A stretch of DNA of 22,593 nt, from the NCBI GenBank assembly GCA_937934705.1, contig CALGYY010000289.1, forward strand, positions 1 through 22,593. Reading direction: 5' to 3'. The position numbers were made by a program, and so were the translations under genes. The notes beneath the pieces were generated by a model. It did no database searches, was not told where the DNA came from, and saw only the letters and a list, made by a program, of their open reading frames with translations. Positions 8,264-16,015 of the stretch are shown here, in pieces. Numbering within the stretch: position 1 is the stretch's first letter; each line of letters starts with the position of its first letter. The stretch is from an uncultured Bacteroidota bacterium (GTDB taxonomy: Bacteria; Bacteroidota; Bacteroidia; Bacteroidales; CAIWKO01).

Positions 8264-8308
8264 AAAAAAAAGACCGGGTTCGCGATCATGATCACGAACC
8301 CGGTCTTT
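8264..8308 (-). terminator. Strong terminator of the micro-lipoprotein pair (40-base near-palindrome)
   Basis: The arms AAAGACCGGGTTCG (8269-8282) and its complement (8295-8308) flank a loop that is itself the palindrome GATCATGATC, with only one mismatched pair (8283/8294) in 40 bases. On the minus strand the stem runs into eight T (8264-8271). It starts 13 bases past the stop of the 42-residue lipoprotein gene. It has few T after it on the plus strand, where no gene reads into it. Confidence 0.88.
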
Positions 8309-8321
8309 AATATCTTGTTGA

Positions 8322-8450
8322 TTAACCCTTCTGTTCCTTCTGAACCGGGGCTTTGGATTGATAAGCAGGGCAAAGTTCACGGGTGCGACAGGCACCAAGC
8401 AAAATGGCAACCAATAATAAGGTGGCCAGGACCGCAGCTGATTTTTTCAT
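8322..8450 (-). CDS. Very small lipoprotein (42 aa), second of a tandem pair
   Basis: From ATG at 8450 the product is MKKSAAVLATLLLVAIL followed by LGAC, then RTRELCPAYQSKAPVQKEQKG. A Lys-Lys n-region, a hydrophobic core and the lipobox LGAC predict a lipoprotein with a mature peptide of about 20 residues, too short to fold alone. The reading frame stays open upstream to 8537, but that extension lacks signal features and overlaps the neighbouring gene. The mature start, Cys-Arg-Thr-x-Glu-x-Cys-x-Ala-Tyr, closely matches the upstream neighbour. Function is unknown. A strong terminator follows. Confidence 0.75.
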   Translation of the reverse strand: MKKSAAVLATLLLVAILLGACRTRELCPAYQSKAPVQKEQKG

Positions 8451-8463
8451 AAATGTCGATGAA

Positions 8464-8583
8464 TTAGTATCGTGAATGATTTGACGGTTGTTTGTACGCA
8501 TCACACCTTTCTCCTGTTTTACAGGCAGATAGGGCAAGAGCCAAAATAAAAATGACCATGAGGCCTGTCAATATCTTTTTCAT
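8464..8583 (-). CDS. Very small lipoprotein (39 aa), first of a tandem pair
   Basis: This gene was found by translating the gap by hand. From ATG at 8583 the product is MKKILTGLMVIFILALALSA followed by CKTGERCDAYKQPSNHSRY and a TAA stop at 8464-8466. It has a lipoprotein signal peptide with lipobox LSAC and a 19-residue mature peptide. The mature start Cys-Lys-Thr-x-Glu-x-Cys-x-Ala-Tyr parallels the next gene, which starts 13 bases after this stop. A perfect -7 box lies about 34 bases upstream of the ATG, and the pair ends in a strong terminator, so the two form a self-contained transcription unit. Function is unknown. Confidence 0.72.
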   Translation of the reverse strand: MKKILTGLMVIFILALALSACKTGERCDAYKQPSNHSRY

Positions 8584-8616
8584 AAGGATGATTATTTTTT
8601 CACCTTTAATAAACGG

Positions 8617-8624
8617 CAAATATA
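8617..8624 (-). promoter_or_regulatory. -7 promoter box of the micro-lipoprotein pair
   Basis: On the minus strand TATATTTG matches TAnnTTTG exactly, 33 bases before the ATG at 8583. The -33 region is weak. It lies in the 146-base divergent gap shared with ung, which holds no further gene. Confidence 0.55.
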
Positions 8625-8699
8625 ACGCTTTTGTATAAAACAATGATTCTAAAGGTCACAAACTTATTAACAATAAAGTTTTAATGGAAGATAAAGAAT

Positions 8700-8707
8700 T
8701 AATTTTG
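8700..8707 (+). promoter_or_regulatory. -7 promoter box of ung
   Basis: TAATTTTG matches TAnnTTTG exactly and ends 22 bases before the ATG at 8730. Only a TTTT (8679-8682) is near the -33 position, so the call rests on the -7 box and location. Confidence 0.5.
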
Positions 8708-8729
8708 GTATTGAATTTTATTGCTGATC

Positions 8730-9413
8730 ATGAATTGTGTTGATCCTCAGATTAATGTAGAATGGAAGGCCGAGCTGGGAGCTGAATTCGGAAAGGAATA
8801 TTTTGCTTCACTCAAAGGCTTTCTGCTGGAGGAAAAGGCGAAATACCGGGTTTACCCGCCCGGAAATAAAATATTTTCCGCATTTGACCTGACGCCTTTC
8901 AGCCGGGTTCGTGTGGTGATCATCGGTCAGGATCCTTATCACGGGGAAGGGCAGGCGCATGGACTATGTTTTTCGGTGAATGAAGGGATTCCGCATCCGC
9001 CTTCACTCATAAATATATTCAAGGAACTGCAGGCAGACATGGGTATACCTTATCCGCGCAGCGGAAACCTGGAGCCCTGGGCAAGACAGGGAGTACTCCT
9101 GCTGAATGCGACCCTGACAGTCAGGGCCAACAGCGCGGGTTCTCATCAGAATAAAGGTTGGGAGCAGTTTACCGACGAAGCTATCCGTGTACTTTCAGCC
9201 CGAAGACCCCGCCTGATTTTCCTGCTTTGGGGCCGCTTTGCACAGAATAAAGAGAAGCTGATCGACCTGACGAAGCATAAAGTCCTGAAATGTGGTCACC
9301 CGTCCCCCATGAGTGCAAACCAGGGTTTGTGGTTCGGCAACCGGCACTTTTCGCGCGCCAACAGCATGCTCCGCGATTGGGGAGAGGAACCGCTGGACTG
9401 GACCATCAGGTAA
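8730..9413 (+). CDS. ung: Uracil-DNA glycosylase, family 1
   Basis: The product has 227 residues, standard for family 1 UDG, which excises uracil from DNA to start base-excision repair. The water-activating loop GQDPYHG is at 66-72 (catalytic Asp68), the Pro-rich PHPPSL loop at 89-94, the uracil-binding LLLNATLTV at 123-131, and the minor-groove loop HPSPMSA at 190-196 (His190). The ATG at 8730 is chosen over an in-frame TTG nine bases earlier because the protein then begins at the usual distance from the first helix. The downstream outer-membrane gene starts 38 bases after the stop and may share the transcript. Confidence 0.97.
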   Translation: MNCVDPQINVEWKAELGAEFGKEYFASLKGFLLEEKAKYRVYPPGNKIFSAFDLTPFSRVRVVIIGQDPYHGEGQAHGLCFSVNEGIPHPPSLINIFKELQADMGIPYPRSGNLEPWARQGVLLLNATLTVRANSAGSHQNKGWEQFTDEAIRVLSARRPRLIFLLWGRFAQNKEKLIDLTKHKVLKCGHPSPMSANQGLWFGNRHFSRANSMLRDWGEEPLDWTIR

Positions 9414-9451
9414 TAATGCGTCCGAATGCCCGTTACTAACGAAAATCGTTT

Positions 9452-11182
9452 GTGCTGAAAAACTTTCTGAACATTCTGTTGCTGCTTTTCTGCGTCTCTC
9501 AGGCTACTGGTCAGGGTGATTTCCGCCTGGAACTCATCAGGACGGATCCGGAGAACGGAAGGGTGGAGTACAGGAAGAAATACCGCGACGCGCATACCCG
9601 CGATCTGGCAGTTGCTGATATCATCACCCGGCTTCACAACAAAGCCTACCTCGAAGCCCGATGCGACAGTATCAGAGGAGATAGCAGCCTGAAAAGGGCA
9701 TATGTATATAAAGGACCGCGTTATTATTTCGGTAAGCTCAGAACCAGGGAGGATGATCATATTAATGATAAAGCCATAAGTCCTTCTGCCTTACGGACAT
9801 CTTCTTCCGGTTTTACACTTGCCTCCAGGGATGCTTTGCTGCTGAACCTGCTGCAGAAGTACGAGAACCGGGGATACCCTTTTGCACGGGTCTGGCTCGA
9901 CAGTATTGTAAACAGGGAATATCAGATCGATGCCCTGGTAATGGTCAGCAAAGGTCCCGTGATCACGGTCGACAGCCTGATTCCAAGAGGCACACTGAAG
10001 ATTTCGAGAGCTTACATCAATCGTTATCTGGGCATACGTCCCGGTAGTCTGTACGACGAATCAAAGATCAGAAAGATTGCAAAAAGACTGGAAGATATCC
10101 CCTTTGCTTCCGTGTCACGGCCGTATGAAGTGGCTTTCTGGGAAGATTATGCAAAAGTTTTTCTTTACCTCGATAAAAAGAAAGCCAGCAGTTTCTCGGG
10201 AATTATTGCTGTGGCGCCCAGCAGTCAGTCGACCGGAAAGCTCATGATTAACGGAGATGTTAAACTGCGCTTGCTGAACAGCTTTGCGCAGGGCGAACTG
10301 ATCGACCTCAACTGGAGGAGCCTGGAAAAGGGAACCCAGGATCTGCGCCTGCAACTGTCCTATCCTTTTCTGCTTTCCACACCCCTGGGACTCGATTATA
10401 CATTCACACTTTATAAAAAAGATACTTCCTTCCTCAGTCTGGACCACCGGATCGGCATACGATACCAATACCGCGGATCAAGCTATCTGCAAGTCTTTGC
10501 CCATTTGTTTGACAGCGATATCATCAAGGCTGCCGGCCTGGAATACGTGACGGTATTACCTGAATTTGCCGATATCAGTAAAGACCTCTTTGGCCTGGCC
10601 TTTCATCATGAAGCCCTGGATTACAGAATGAATCCCAGAAAAGGCCTGAACCTTGACCTGAATGTTTCTGCCGGACTTAAAACTATTAAAAGGAATGATC
10701 GTATTCCTTCAGTTCTTTATGACTCAATTGATCTGAAGACATCGCAGTTTCAGGGTATTCTGAACGCCGAGGTTTATATTCCCTTATTCAGAAGGCAAAC
10801 ATTGCTCACCGGGATTCAGGCAGGATACCTCTGGAATGAGCTGCTTTTCGAGAATGAATTGTTCCGTATCGGCGGACTGAAAAGTTTACGTGGCTTCGAT
10901 GAAGAATCAATTAAGGCAGGCCTGTATTCCGTTTTACTGATTGAGTACAGGTATTTATTCGAGAGGAATTCATATCTGGCCTTGTTCTGGAACGGGGCTT
11001 ATGTGGAGAAGAACACCATCAGCAGTTATTCACATGATTTACCTTATGGTCTGGGAGCGGGAGTGAGTTTTGATACCCGACTGGGTATTTTTTCATTATA
11101 CTATGCTTTGGGATCATCTGATGGCAATCCGCTGCTGTTTAAACAATCAAAAATCCACTTCGGCATTACAGCGGTGTTTTGA
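9452..11182 (+). CDS. Compact Omp85-like (BamA/TamA-type) outer-membrane protein
   Basis: The product has 576 residues from GTG at 9452; an in-frame TAA at 9437 blocks any earlier start. A signal peptide (residues 1-21, ending ATGQ) is followed by POTRA-like alpha/beta segments up to about residue 245, such as LLNLLQKYENRGYPFARVWLDSI and SLYDESKIRKIAKRLEDIPF. A C-terminal half of amphipathic strands ends in FGITAVF with a terminal Phe. The hallmark loop-6 motif LRGF is at 479-482 inside GGLKSLRGF. Omp85 proteins insert or secrete outer-membrane proteins. This one is shorter than BamA (about 800) and near TamA size, with room for about two POTRA domains, so it is probably an accessory member rather than the essential BamA. 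It abuts the convergent ubiD-family gene with no base between the stop codons. Confidence 0.85.
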   Translation: MLKNFLNILLLLFCVSQATGQGDFRLELIRTDPENGRVEYRKKYRDAHTRDLAVADIITRLHNKAYLEARCDSIRGDSSLKRAYVYKGPRYYFGKLRTREDDHINDKAISPSALRTSSSGFTLASRDALLLNLLQKYENRGYPFARVWLDSIVNREYQIDALVMVSKGPVITVDSLIPRGTLKISRAYINRYLGIRPGSLYDESKIRKIAKRLEDIPFASVSRPYEVAFWEDYAKVFLYLDKKKASSFSGIIAVAPSSQSTGKLMINGDVKLRLLNSFAQGELIDLNWRSLEKGTQDLRLQLSYPFLLSTPLGLDYTFTLYKKDTSFLSLDHRIGIRYQYRGSSYLQVFAHLFDSDIIKAAGLEYVTVLPEFADISKDLFGLAFHHEALDYRMNPRKGLNLDLNVSAGLKTIKRNDRIPSVLYDSIDLKTSQFQGILNAEVYIPLFRRQTLLTGIQAGYLWNELLFENELFRIGGLKSLRGFDEESIKAGLYSVLLIEYRYLFERNSYLALFWNGAYVEKNTISSYSHDLPYGLGAGVSFDTRLGIFSLYYALGSSDGNPLLFKQSKIHFGITAVF

Positions 11183-13054
11183 TCAGGGCTGGTCATTCTC
11201 CTGCCTGACAGCGCCTTCTCCGACTGATAAACGCTTGTATTGATGTGAAGGTGAAGGGATGAAGGGAATTCCTGTCAGCCGGGCCCAATGATCGTCAACA
11301 TATACAATGTTTGCATCATCCATCAGCACAGGATTGGGCCAGGGCCGCATAAAACCGTCTTCATGAGTTTTTACAGTTGCATCCAGGCCGAGGACCTTGG
11401 TGGTCTTACCGCCTGACAGGTGAAGGTCGTAAGCCGGATCGCAGTGATTCCCCGCCAGCCAGAGGTAATCCCCGGATTGGAGACCTTCAGCCTCAGGATC
11501 AAAATAAATGATGAAACGGGTTTCACCGATTTCACCGACAGCACAAATTTCCTGATGCAAATTCCTGACAGAAACACCACTCTTTTTGTCTGAAAATACG
11601 ATTAATATAGGGTATCCCTTTTCAATCAGGCGGGTGTCAACCGAATGAATGGCAGGAAATTTCAACAGCAGACGATCCGCCTGAAGGCTTTCAGGCCTGA
11701 ACGTCAGCCCCCTTTCATTGCCTGCATCCAGCCCCGCTTTTCCGCTGAGCGCAAACTGCCGGCTGCTGTGATCCAGTACGTCGGCAGGGCCTTTGGAAAT
11801 ATGAAGGTCCTGGCCGGGGTCAACATTCCTGCTGATACATTGCATCACCTCATGAGGGCTCCGGATGTCAGTCCCTGAATTGGTGATTATCAGGAACTTG
11901 TTCAGCATCATCTGTCCGGCCCCCCAGAGAGCATTCATGACTTTCTGCGCCTGGCCCTCAAATTCCCTGAACAGGCTGATGATAGCGAGGTTGTGAAAGA
12001 CGCCTTCAGCGGGCATATGCATATCACTGATCTCAGGAACGAGGCTTAGTCTGATGGGGGAAAGGAAAATCCTCTCAGTAGCCTTGCCCATATAATAATC
12101 TTCTTGAGGGGGAATTCCGACAATAGTTGCCGGATAAACCGCATCTCTTCGATGGGTGATGCAGGTGACATGAAAGCGGGGGTAGAGATCAGCAAGGGAA
12201 TAAAAACCCGTGTGATCACCGAATGGTCCCTCGGTCACCAATTCTTCTGCAGGGTCCACATAGCCTTCAATGACAAAATCGACATCTTCCGGTACCTCCA
12301 GTTCACAAGTCAGGCATTTGACCAGCTTTACTTTCCGTTTCCTGAGGAATCCCGCCAGCAGATATTCATCCATACCATCGGGCATGGGTGCCGTTGCAGC
12401 ATAGGTGTATGCAGGGTCGCCTCCCAATGTAACCACCACAGGCATTCTTTGGCCTGAAGCCCGGTAAGCCCTGAAGTGACGAGCGGAATTTTTGTGCAGA
12501 TGCCAGTGCATCCCTGTCGTTTTTCCGTCGAAAACCTGCATACGGTACATGCCGACGTTTCTTTTGCCTGACTTTGGATCCCGCGTATGAACAACCGGAA
12601 GTGTAATGAAAGGACCTCCGTCTGCCGGCCAGCAGGTCAGAACCGGCAATTGGCCAAGATCAGGCGGATCCATAACCACCTCCTGGCAAACTCCGCGACC
12701 CCTGACGCTTTTCGGAAACCATCGGCTGGCTTGTCTGAGCTCGCCTAATTGGCTGATTATGCGGACCGGACCTCCTCCGAACATCTTCAGTAAGGCATCT
12801 ATCCTCCTGCCCGGCTCACCCAGATCAGTTACCCCCAAAGCCATGCAGATGCGCCGTTCAGATCCGAAGGCATTCATCAAAACCGGAAATGAACTGCCAT
12901 TGTTTTCAAAAAGTAATGCCATTCCGTCACTTTTTGAAATTCTGTCAGCTATCTCTGTCATCTGTAAATGAGGACTGACATACTCTTTTATCCTGAGCAG
13001 TTCGCCTGATTTCTCAAGCTTTTCAATGAATTCTCCCAAAGGGTTTGCGGCCAT
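11183..13054 (-). CDS. UbiD family prenylated-FMN-dependent decarboxylase
   Basis: The product has 623 residues from ATG at 13054 (MAANPLGEFIEKLEKSGELLRI). UbiD-fold enzymes decarboxylate aromatic or unsaturated acids using prenyl-FMN made by a UbiX partner, which is not in the window. Visible family features are NVGMYRMQVFDGKTTGMHWH, the ECELEVP-like segment CLTCELEVPEDVDFVIEGYV, and the signature EGPFGDHTGFYS near residues 274-285. The length exceeds E. coli UbiD (about 500) and fits the longer Bacteroidota members often annotated as menaquinone-biosynthesis decarboxylases. That role is inference, since no other quinone gene is nearby. The frame stays open to 13132, but that extension covers the promoter and adds non-homologous sequence. 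Confidence 0.9.
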   Translation of the reverse strand: MAANPLGEFIEKLEKSGELLRIKEYVSPHLQMTEIADRISKSDGMALLFENNGSSFPVLMNAFGSERRICMALGVTDLGEPGRRIDALLKMFGGGPVRIISQLGELRQASRWFPKSVRGRGVCQEVVMDPPDLGQLPVLTCWPADGGPFITLPVVHTRDPKSGKRNVGMYRMQVFDGKTTGMHWHLHKNSARHFRAYRASGQRMPVVVTLGGDPAYTYAATAPMPDGMDEYLLAGFLRKRKVKLVKCLTCELEVPEDVDFVIEGYVDPAEELVTEGPFGDHTGFYSLADLYPRFHVTCITHRRDAVYPATIVGIPPQEDYYMGKATERIFLSPIRLSLVPEISDMHMPAEGVFHNLAIISLFREFEGQAQKVMNALWGAGQMMLNKFLIITNSGTDIRSPHEVMQCISRNVDPGQDLHISKGPADVLDHSSRQFALSGKAGLDAGNERGLTFRPESLQADRLLLKFPAIHSVDTRLIEKGYPILIVFSDKKSGVSVRNLHQEICAVGEIGETRFIIYFDPEAEGLQSGDYLWLAGNHCDPAYDLHLSGGKTTKVLGLDATVKTHEDGFMRPWPNPVLMDDANIVYVDDHWARLTGIPFIPSPSHQYKRLSVGEGAVRQENDQP

Positions 13055-13083
13055 GAAAAAAAATATTTCGGTATTATTATGCG

Positions 13084-13091
13084 CAAATGTA
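13084..13091 (-). promoter_or_regulatory. -7 promoter box of the UbiD-family gene
   Basis: On the minus strand TACATTTG is an exact TAnnTTTG match, 29 bases before the ATG at 13054. On the plus strand GATCTTTG (13093-13100), one mismatch from consensus, sits next to it and could serve tpx, so the two promoters would be back-to-back in a 92-base gap. Confidence 0.5.
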
Positions 13092-13146
13092 CGATCTTTG
13101 ACTTTCAAAAGTAATTGAACAAAATAAACCAATCATTAAAAAGCAC

Positions 13147-13665
13147 ATGAATATGAAAAAGAATGAAGGAGTTATCACTTTCGCGGGCAATCCTCTTACA
13201 TTATTGGGTGAAATGGTCAAGCCAGGCGATAAAGCGCAGGATTTCACGGTATTGGGTAATGACCTGAAACCGCATAAACTGAGCGATTACGCGGGAAAGG
13301 TTTGCATTATTTCAGTGGTCCCCTCGGTGGACACAGGCGTTTGCGCAGCGCAGACCCGCCGTTTCAACGAATCTGCAGCCGCACTCGGGGATGTGAAAAT
13401 TCTCACCATTTCAAACGATCTGCCTTTTGCCCTCGGGCGTTTTTGCGCTGCTGAAGGCATTGATAAAGTGATTACCCTGTCCGATCATAAAGAAACTGAT
13501 TTCGGACTGAAATACGGCTTTCTGATTGAACAGTTGCGTTTGCTGGCCCGTGGTATTGTTGTGGTGGACAAGCAGGGTGTGGTTCGCTATGTTGAATTCG
13601 TGAAGGAAGTGACCACGCATCCTGATTACGACAAGGCTGTCGAAGCTGCGAAAGGACTGGTTTAA
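13147..13665 (+). CDS. tpx: Thiol peroxidase (Tpx-type atypical 2-Cys peroxiredoxin)
   Basis: The product has 172 residues, normal for Tpx, which reduces H2O2 and alkyl peroxides with electrons from thioredoxin in the cytoplasm. The peroxidatic cysteine is C66 in PSVDTGVC, with the resolving cysteine C100 in GRFC, the usual Tpx spacing. The conserved Arg in LLARGIVVVD is present. A second in-frame ATG two codons in (13153) is an equally good start. The gene is monocistronic: divergent from the UbiD-family gene and closed by its own terminator. Confidence 0.96.
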   Translation: MNMKKNEGVITFAGNPLTLLGEMVKPGDKAQDFTVLGNDLKPHKLSDYAGKVCIISVVPSVDTGVCAAQTRRFNESAAALGDVKILTISNDLPFALGRFCAAEGIDKVITLSDHKETDFGLKYGFLIEQLRLLARGIVVVDKQGVVRYVEFVKEVTTHPDYDKAVEAAKGLV

Positions 13666-13682
13666 TTCATGAAAGGAAATAG

Positions 13683-13716
13683 AGAGGCTGTCATTCATGT
13701 CAGCCTCTTTTTTTTT
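13683..13716 (+). terminator. Rho-independent terminator of tpx
   Basis: AGAGGCTG (13683-13690) pairs with CAGCCTCT (13701-13708), followed by nine T (13708-13716). Loop bases CAT and ATG can extend the stem across a T-T mismatch. It starts 18 bases past the tpx stop and also faces the convergent permease gene, although the A-rich run on the other side is weak. Confidence 0.85.
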
Positions 13717-13746
13717 GGTTCATTTCAAGCGTAGTGCCCGGGGGAT

Positions 13747-14511
13747 TTATAGTTCGATGAAAAAGAGGATGGCGACAGTTAGTCCGATGAAGACGACCAC
13801 CCATCGAAGGACAGCAGGTTTGATACGCCTTGCCAGTTTACCCCCCAGGAAACCGCCCAGTAAAGCGCCTGCTGCCATCAGTCCCGCATAGGTCCAGTCC
13901 ACTTTTCCGGAGAAGAGAAAAAAAACGGCCGCGCTCAGGTTGGTGACCAATGATAGTAATTGTTTGAGCGCGTTGATCCGTGTCAGTGTGTCTTTCAGCG
14001 CCATTCCCAGGAATGCCAGGAGGATCACACCCAGACCGGCGCCGAAATAGCCGCCGTAAACGGTGGCCGGAAATCCCAGTAAAGCTGCGCGTAGACTGCC
14101 TTTAATGCTTTTTTCCTGTTCTGCGGATTCCTGCTGAAGCCACTTTTTTACCAATGGCTGCAGGGCCAGCAAGAGACTGGCCAGGAGGATTAGCCAGGGG
14201 ACCATCTCCCTGAAAAGTTTTTCACCCGTATAAGTCAGGAGTAAGCCTCCTGTGATGCCTCCTGCAAGTGCTACCGGAACAAGTAAACGGATCCTGATGC
14301 TTTGTCCGCTGAGGTCTTTCCTCTGGGCCCAGGTCCCGCCGAAATATCCGGGACACAGAGCCACCGTGTTGGTGATATTGGCATGAATGGCAGGGACCCC
14401 CAGAAAAGTGAGCGCGGGGAAAGTGATCAGGGTTCCGCCCCCTGCGAGGGCGTTGATTACTCCCGCGCAAATGGAAGCTGTCAGCATAAGAACCAGGGCC
14501 CAGATGTCCAT
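13747..14511 (-). CDS. TSUP family (TauE/SafE-type) membrane permease
   Basis: The product has 254 residues from ATG at 14511, with about eight hydrophobic helices. The first repeat carries the family motif NALAGGGTLITFPAL (20-34), then VPAIHANITNTVALCPG. The second half has GYFGAGLGVILLAFLGM and RINALKQLLSLVTN, mirroring the first as expected for the duplicated TSUP fold. TSUP proteins are predicted exporters or importers of sulfur-containing or organic anions; the substrate is not deducible here. A TTG at 14544 would add 11 residues without improving the first helix. It lies 47 bases after xerD on the same strand and is probably in the same operon. Confidence 0.92.
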   Translation of the reverse strand: MDIWALVLMLTASICAGVINALAGGGTLITFPALTFLGVPAIHANITNTVALCPGYFGGTWAQRKDLSGQSIRIRLLVPVALAGGITGGLLLTYTGEKLFREMVPWLILLASLLLALQPLVKKWLQQESAEQEKSIKGSLRAALLGFPATVYGGYFGAGLGVILLAFLGMALKDTLTRINALKQLLSLVTNLSAAVFFLFSGKVDWTYAGLMAAGALLGGFLGGKLARRIKPAVLRWVVVFIGLTVAILFFIEL

Positions 14512-14558
14512 CCGTATGAATATTTCAGTTGTAAAATTAATCAATTCATTCCTGCTGC

Positions 14559-15455
14559 CTATGCCCGTGGATGAAACCTGATAATGGTGTCTCTCAGATA
14601 CTCCCTGTCAAGGTGGGTGTATATTTCCGTTGTGGTAATGGACTCGTGCCCCAGCATTTCCTGTACAGCCCTGAGGTCGGCTCCGCCCTCGATCAGATGT
14701 GTGGCAAAGGAGTGCCTGAAGGTATGGGGACTCACTTTCTTATTAATTCCTGTGATTTCCAGAAGCTCCTTAATAATGATGAACACCATAACCCGGCTCA
14801 GCCTGCCGCCCCGGCGGTTCAGGAAGAGAATATCCTCGTCACCTTTTCGGGTCTGAAGACCGAAGCGCTGGGATTTCAGGTATAATTCAATGTGTTTCCT
14901 GGCTGTTGTCCCGACAGGGACCAGTCTCTCCTTGTTCCCTTTGCCGATGATCCGGATGAATCCTTCGTTGAAATGAAGACAGGATATCTTTAAACCGGTG
15001 AGTTCTGAAACCCTTAAGCCGCAGCCATACAATGTTTCCAGCATGGCCACGTTGCGCTCCCCTTCCGCTTTCGTACGGTCGATGGCAGAGATCAGGCGAT
15101 TGATTTCTTCAACTGTCAGGAAATCCGGTAATTTCCTTCCTGTTTTCGGGGCCTCAAGCAATTCAGTAGGGTCGCTGCTGACAAGATTGTCGAGCAGCAG
15201 ATATTTGTAAAACGCACGTATCCCGCTGATCACCCTGGCCTGTGAACGGGGTGACATCCCAAGGCCATGGGCCCATTTCAGAAATTCCTGCAGATGCTGA
15301 AGCTGAACCTCCGCAGGTTTGATCTCAGGTGTATTCAGCATCAGGTACTGACACAGTTTCTCCACATCCCGCTGGTATGATTCAATGGAATTGGTGGACA
15401 GGGATTTCTCCAGTTGAAGAAAAGCCCGGAAACCGCGCATCTGAGCTTCCCACAT
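14559..15455 (-). CDS. xerD: Tyrosine recombinase XerD
   Basis: The product has 298 residues, the standard XerC/XerD size. An N-terminal SAM-like core-binding domain (FLQLEKSLSTNSIESYQRDV) precedes a catalytic domain with all active residues: R148 (GCGLRVSEL), K172 (GKGNKE), H244 and R247 (HTFRHSFATHL), H270 (LGHESI) and nucleophile Y279 (TEIYTH). XerC/XerD resolve chromosome dimers at dif with FtsK. The closest match by motif is XerD rather than a phage or transposon integrase: the flanks are housekeeping genes, and no attachment site or cargo is seen. Near-consensus -7 boxes lie at 15468-15481 (minus). Confidence 0.94.
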   Translation of the reverse strand: MWEAQMRGFRAFLQLEKSLSTNSIESYQRDVEKLCQYLMLNTPEIKPAEVQLQHLQEFLKWAHGLGMSPRSQARVISGIRAFYKYLLLDNLVSSDPTELLEAPKTGRKLPDFLTVEEINRLISAIDRTKAEGERNVAMLETLYGCGLRVSELTGLKISCLHFNEGFIRIIGKGNKERLVPVGTTARKHIELYLKSQRFGLQTRKGDEDILFLNRRGGRLSRVMVFIIIKELLEITGINKKVSPHTFRHSFATHLIEGGADLRAVQEMLGHESITTTEIYTHLDREYLRDTIIRFHPRA

Positions 15456-15578
15456 GGGGTTAAAAACAAAAGGTAAAGATAGACAATTCTGTGATGTTAT
15501 CGGGCTTTATTTGTGCAGAACGGTTTCAGGCTTCAACGGACATTCAGAGGAAGGGATACGTAAAAAATCCTCAGATAA

Positions 15579-15609
15579 TTTGTTTGTTAAATAATTTTCA
15601 GTACCTTTG
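15579..15609 (+). promoter_or_regulatory. Full-consensus Bacteroidota promoter of rpmG
   Basis: TTTG (15579-15582), a 19-base spacer and TACCTTTG (15602-15609) match the -33/-7 consensus exactly. The ATG is 27 bases downstream. This is the best promoter in the window, as expected for a ribosomal protein gene. The rest of the 181-base gap from xerD holds no gene. Confidence 0.75.
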
Positions 15610-15636
15610 CCCCCTCAAAATTGAAAGGGTAACATT

Positions 15637-15825
15637 ATGGCCAAGAAAAACAAGGAAGCACGCGGACAGATCATCCTGGAGTGTACTGAACATAAAGCAT
15701 CCGGTATGCCAGGGACTTCAAGGTATATCACCACCAAGAACAAAAAGAATACGCCTGAGCGCCTTGAGATTAAAAAGTACAATCCCATCCTCAAGCGGGT
15801 TACCGTTCATAAAGAAATCAAATAA
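15637..15825 (+). CDS. rpmG: 50S ribosomal protein bL33
   Basis: The product has 62 residues: MAKKNKEARGQIILECTEHK, then YITTKNKKNTPERLEIKKYNP and LKRVTVHKEIK. These are bL33 hallmarks; the protein sits near the E site of the large subunit. Only one cysteine (C16) is present, so this is the zinc-free form. In many Bacteroidota bL28 (rpmB) directly precedes this gene, but here the upstream gap is too short to hold it and xerD diverges from it. The DUF4295 gene follows after 12 bases. Confidence 0.96.
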   Translation: MAKKNKEARGQIILECTEHKASGMPGTSRYITTKNKKNTPERLEIKKYNPILKRVTVHKEIK

Positions 15826-15837
15826 GGAACATAAGAT

Positions 15838-15993
15838 ATGGCAAAGAAAGTAATTGCAACACTGAAAACCGGCACCGGTAAAGATTACGCCAAGGTGATC
15901 CGGATGGTTAAAAGCCCGAAAACCGGTGCTTATACCTTCAAGGAAGAGATCGTTCCCAATGAACAGGTGAAGGATTACCTGTCCGCCAAGTAA
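15838..15993 (+). CDS. DUF4295 family small basic protein (probable ribosome-associated)
   Basis: The product has 51 residues: MAKKVIATLKTGTGKDYAKV, then IRMVKSPKTGAYTFKEEIV and PNEQVKDYLSAK. The match to DUF4295, a Bacteroidota-restricted family usually placed between bL33 and ftsY, is clear. Its small size, basic first half and position 12 bases after rpmG indicate a ribosomal or ribosome-associated role. I recall, without certainty, that a structural study of a Flavobacterium ribosome assigned such a protein as an extra large-subunit protein (bL38). It shares the rpmG transcript, which ends at the terminator just downstream. Confidence 0.9.
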   Translation: MAKKVIATLKTGTGKDYAKVIRMVKSPKTGAYTFKEEIVPNEQVKDYLSAK

Positions 15994-16015
15994 TTTATGC
16001 CTCTGTGCGAAATAT

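Noticed and set aside
8451..8537. Open frame extension of the 42-residue lipoprotein up to 8537.
   Set aside because: The extension overlaps the other micro-lipoprotein gene, has no signal features, and would bury the signal peptide and lipobox internally.
13055..13132. N-terminal extension of the UbiD-family protein by 26 residues.
   Set aside because: It would cover an exact -7 promoter box and has no family character; the ATG at 13054 gives the expected N-terminus.
14559..15455. xerD as an integrase of a mobile element.
   Set aside because: No direct repeats, tRNA, phage or cargo genes surround it; its length and motifs fit a housekeeping XerD, and the neighbours are core genes.
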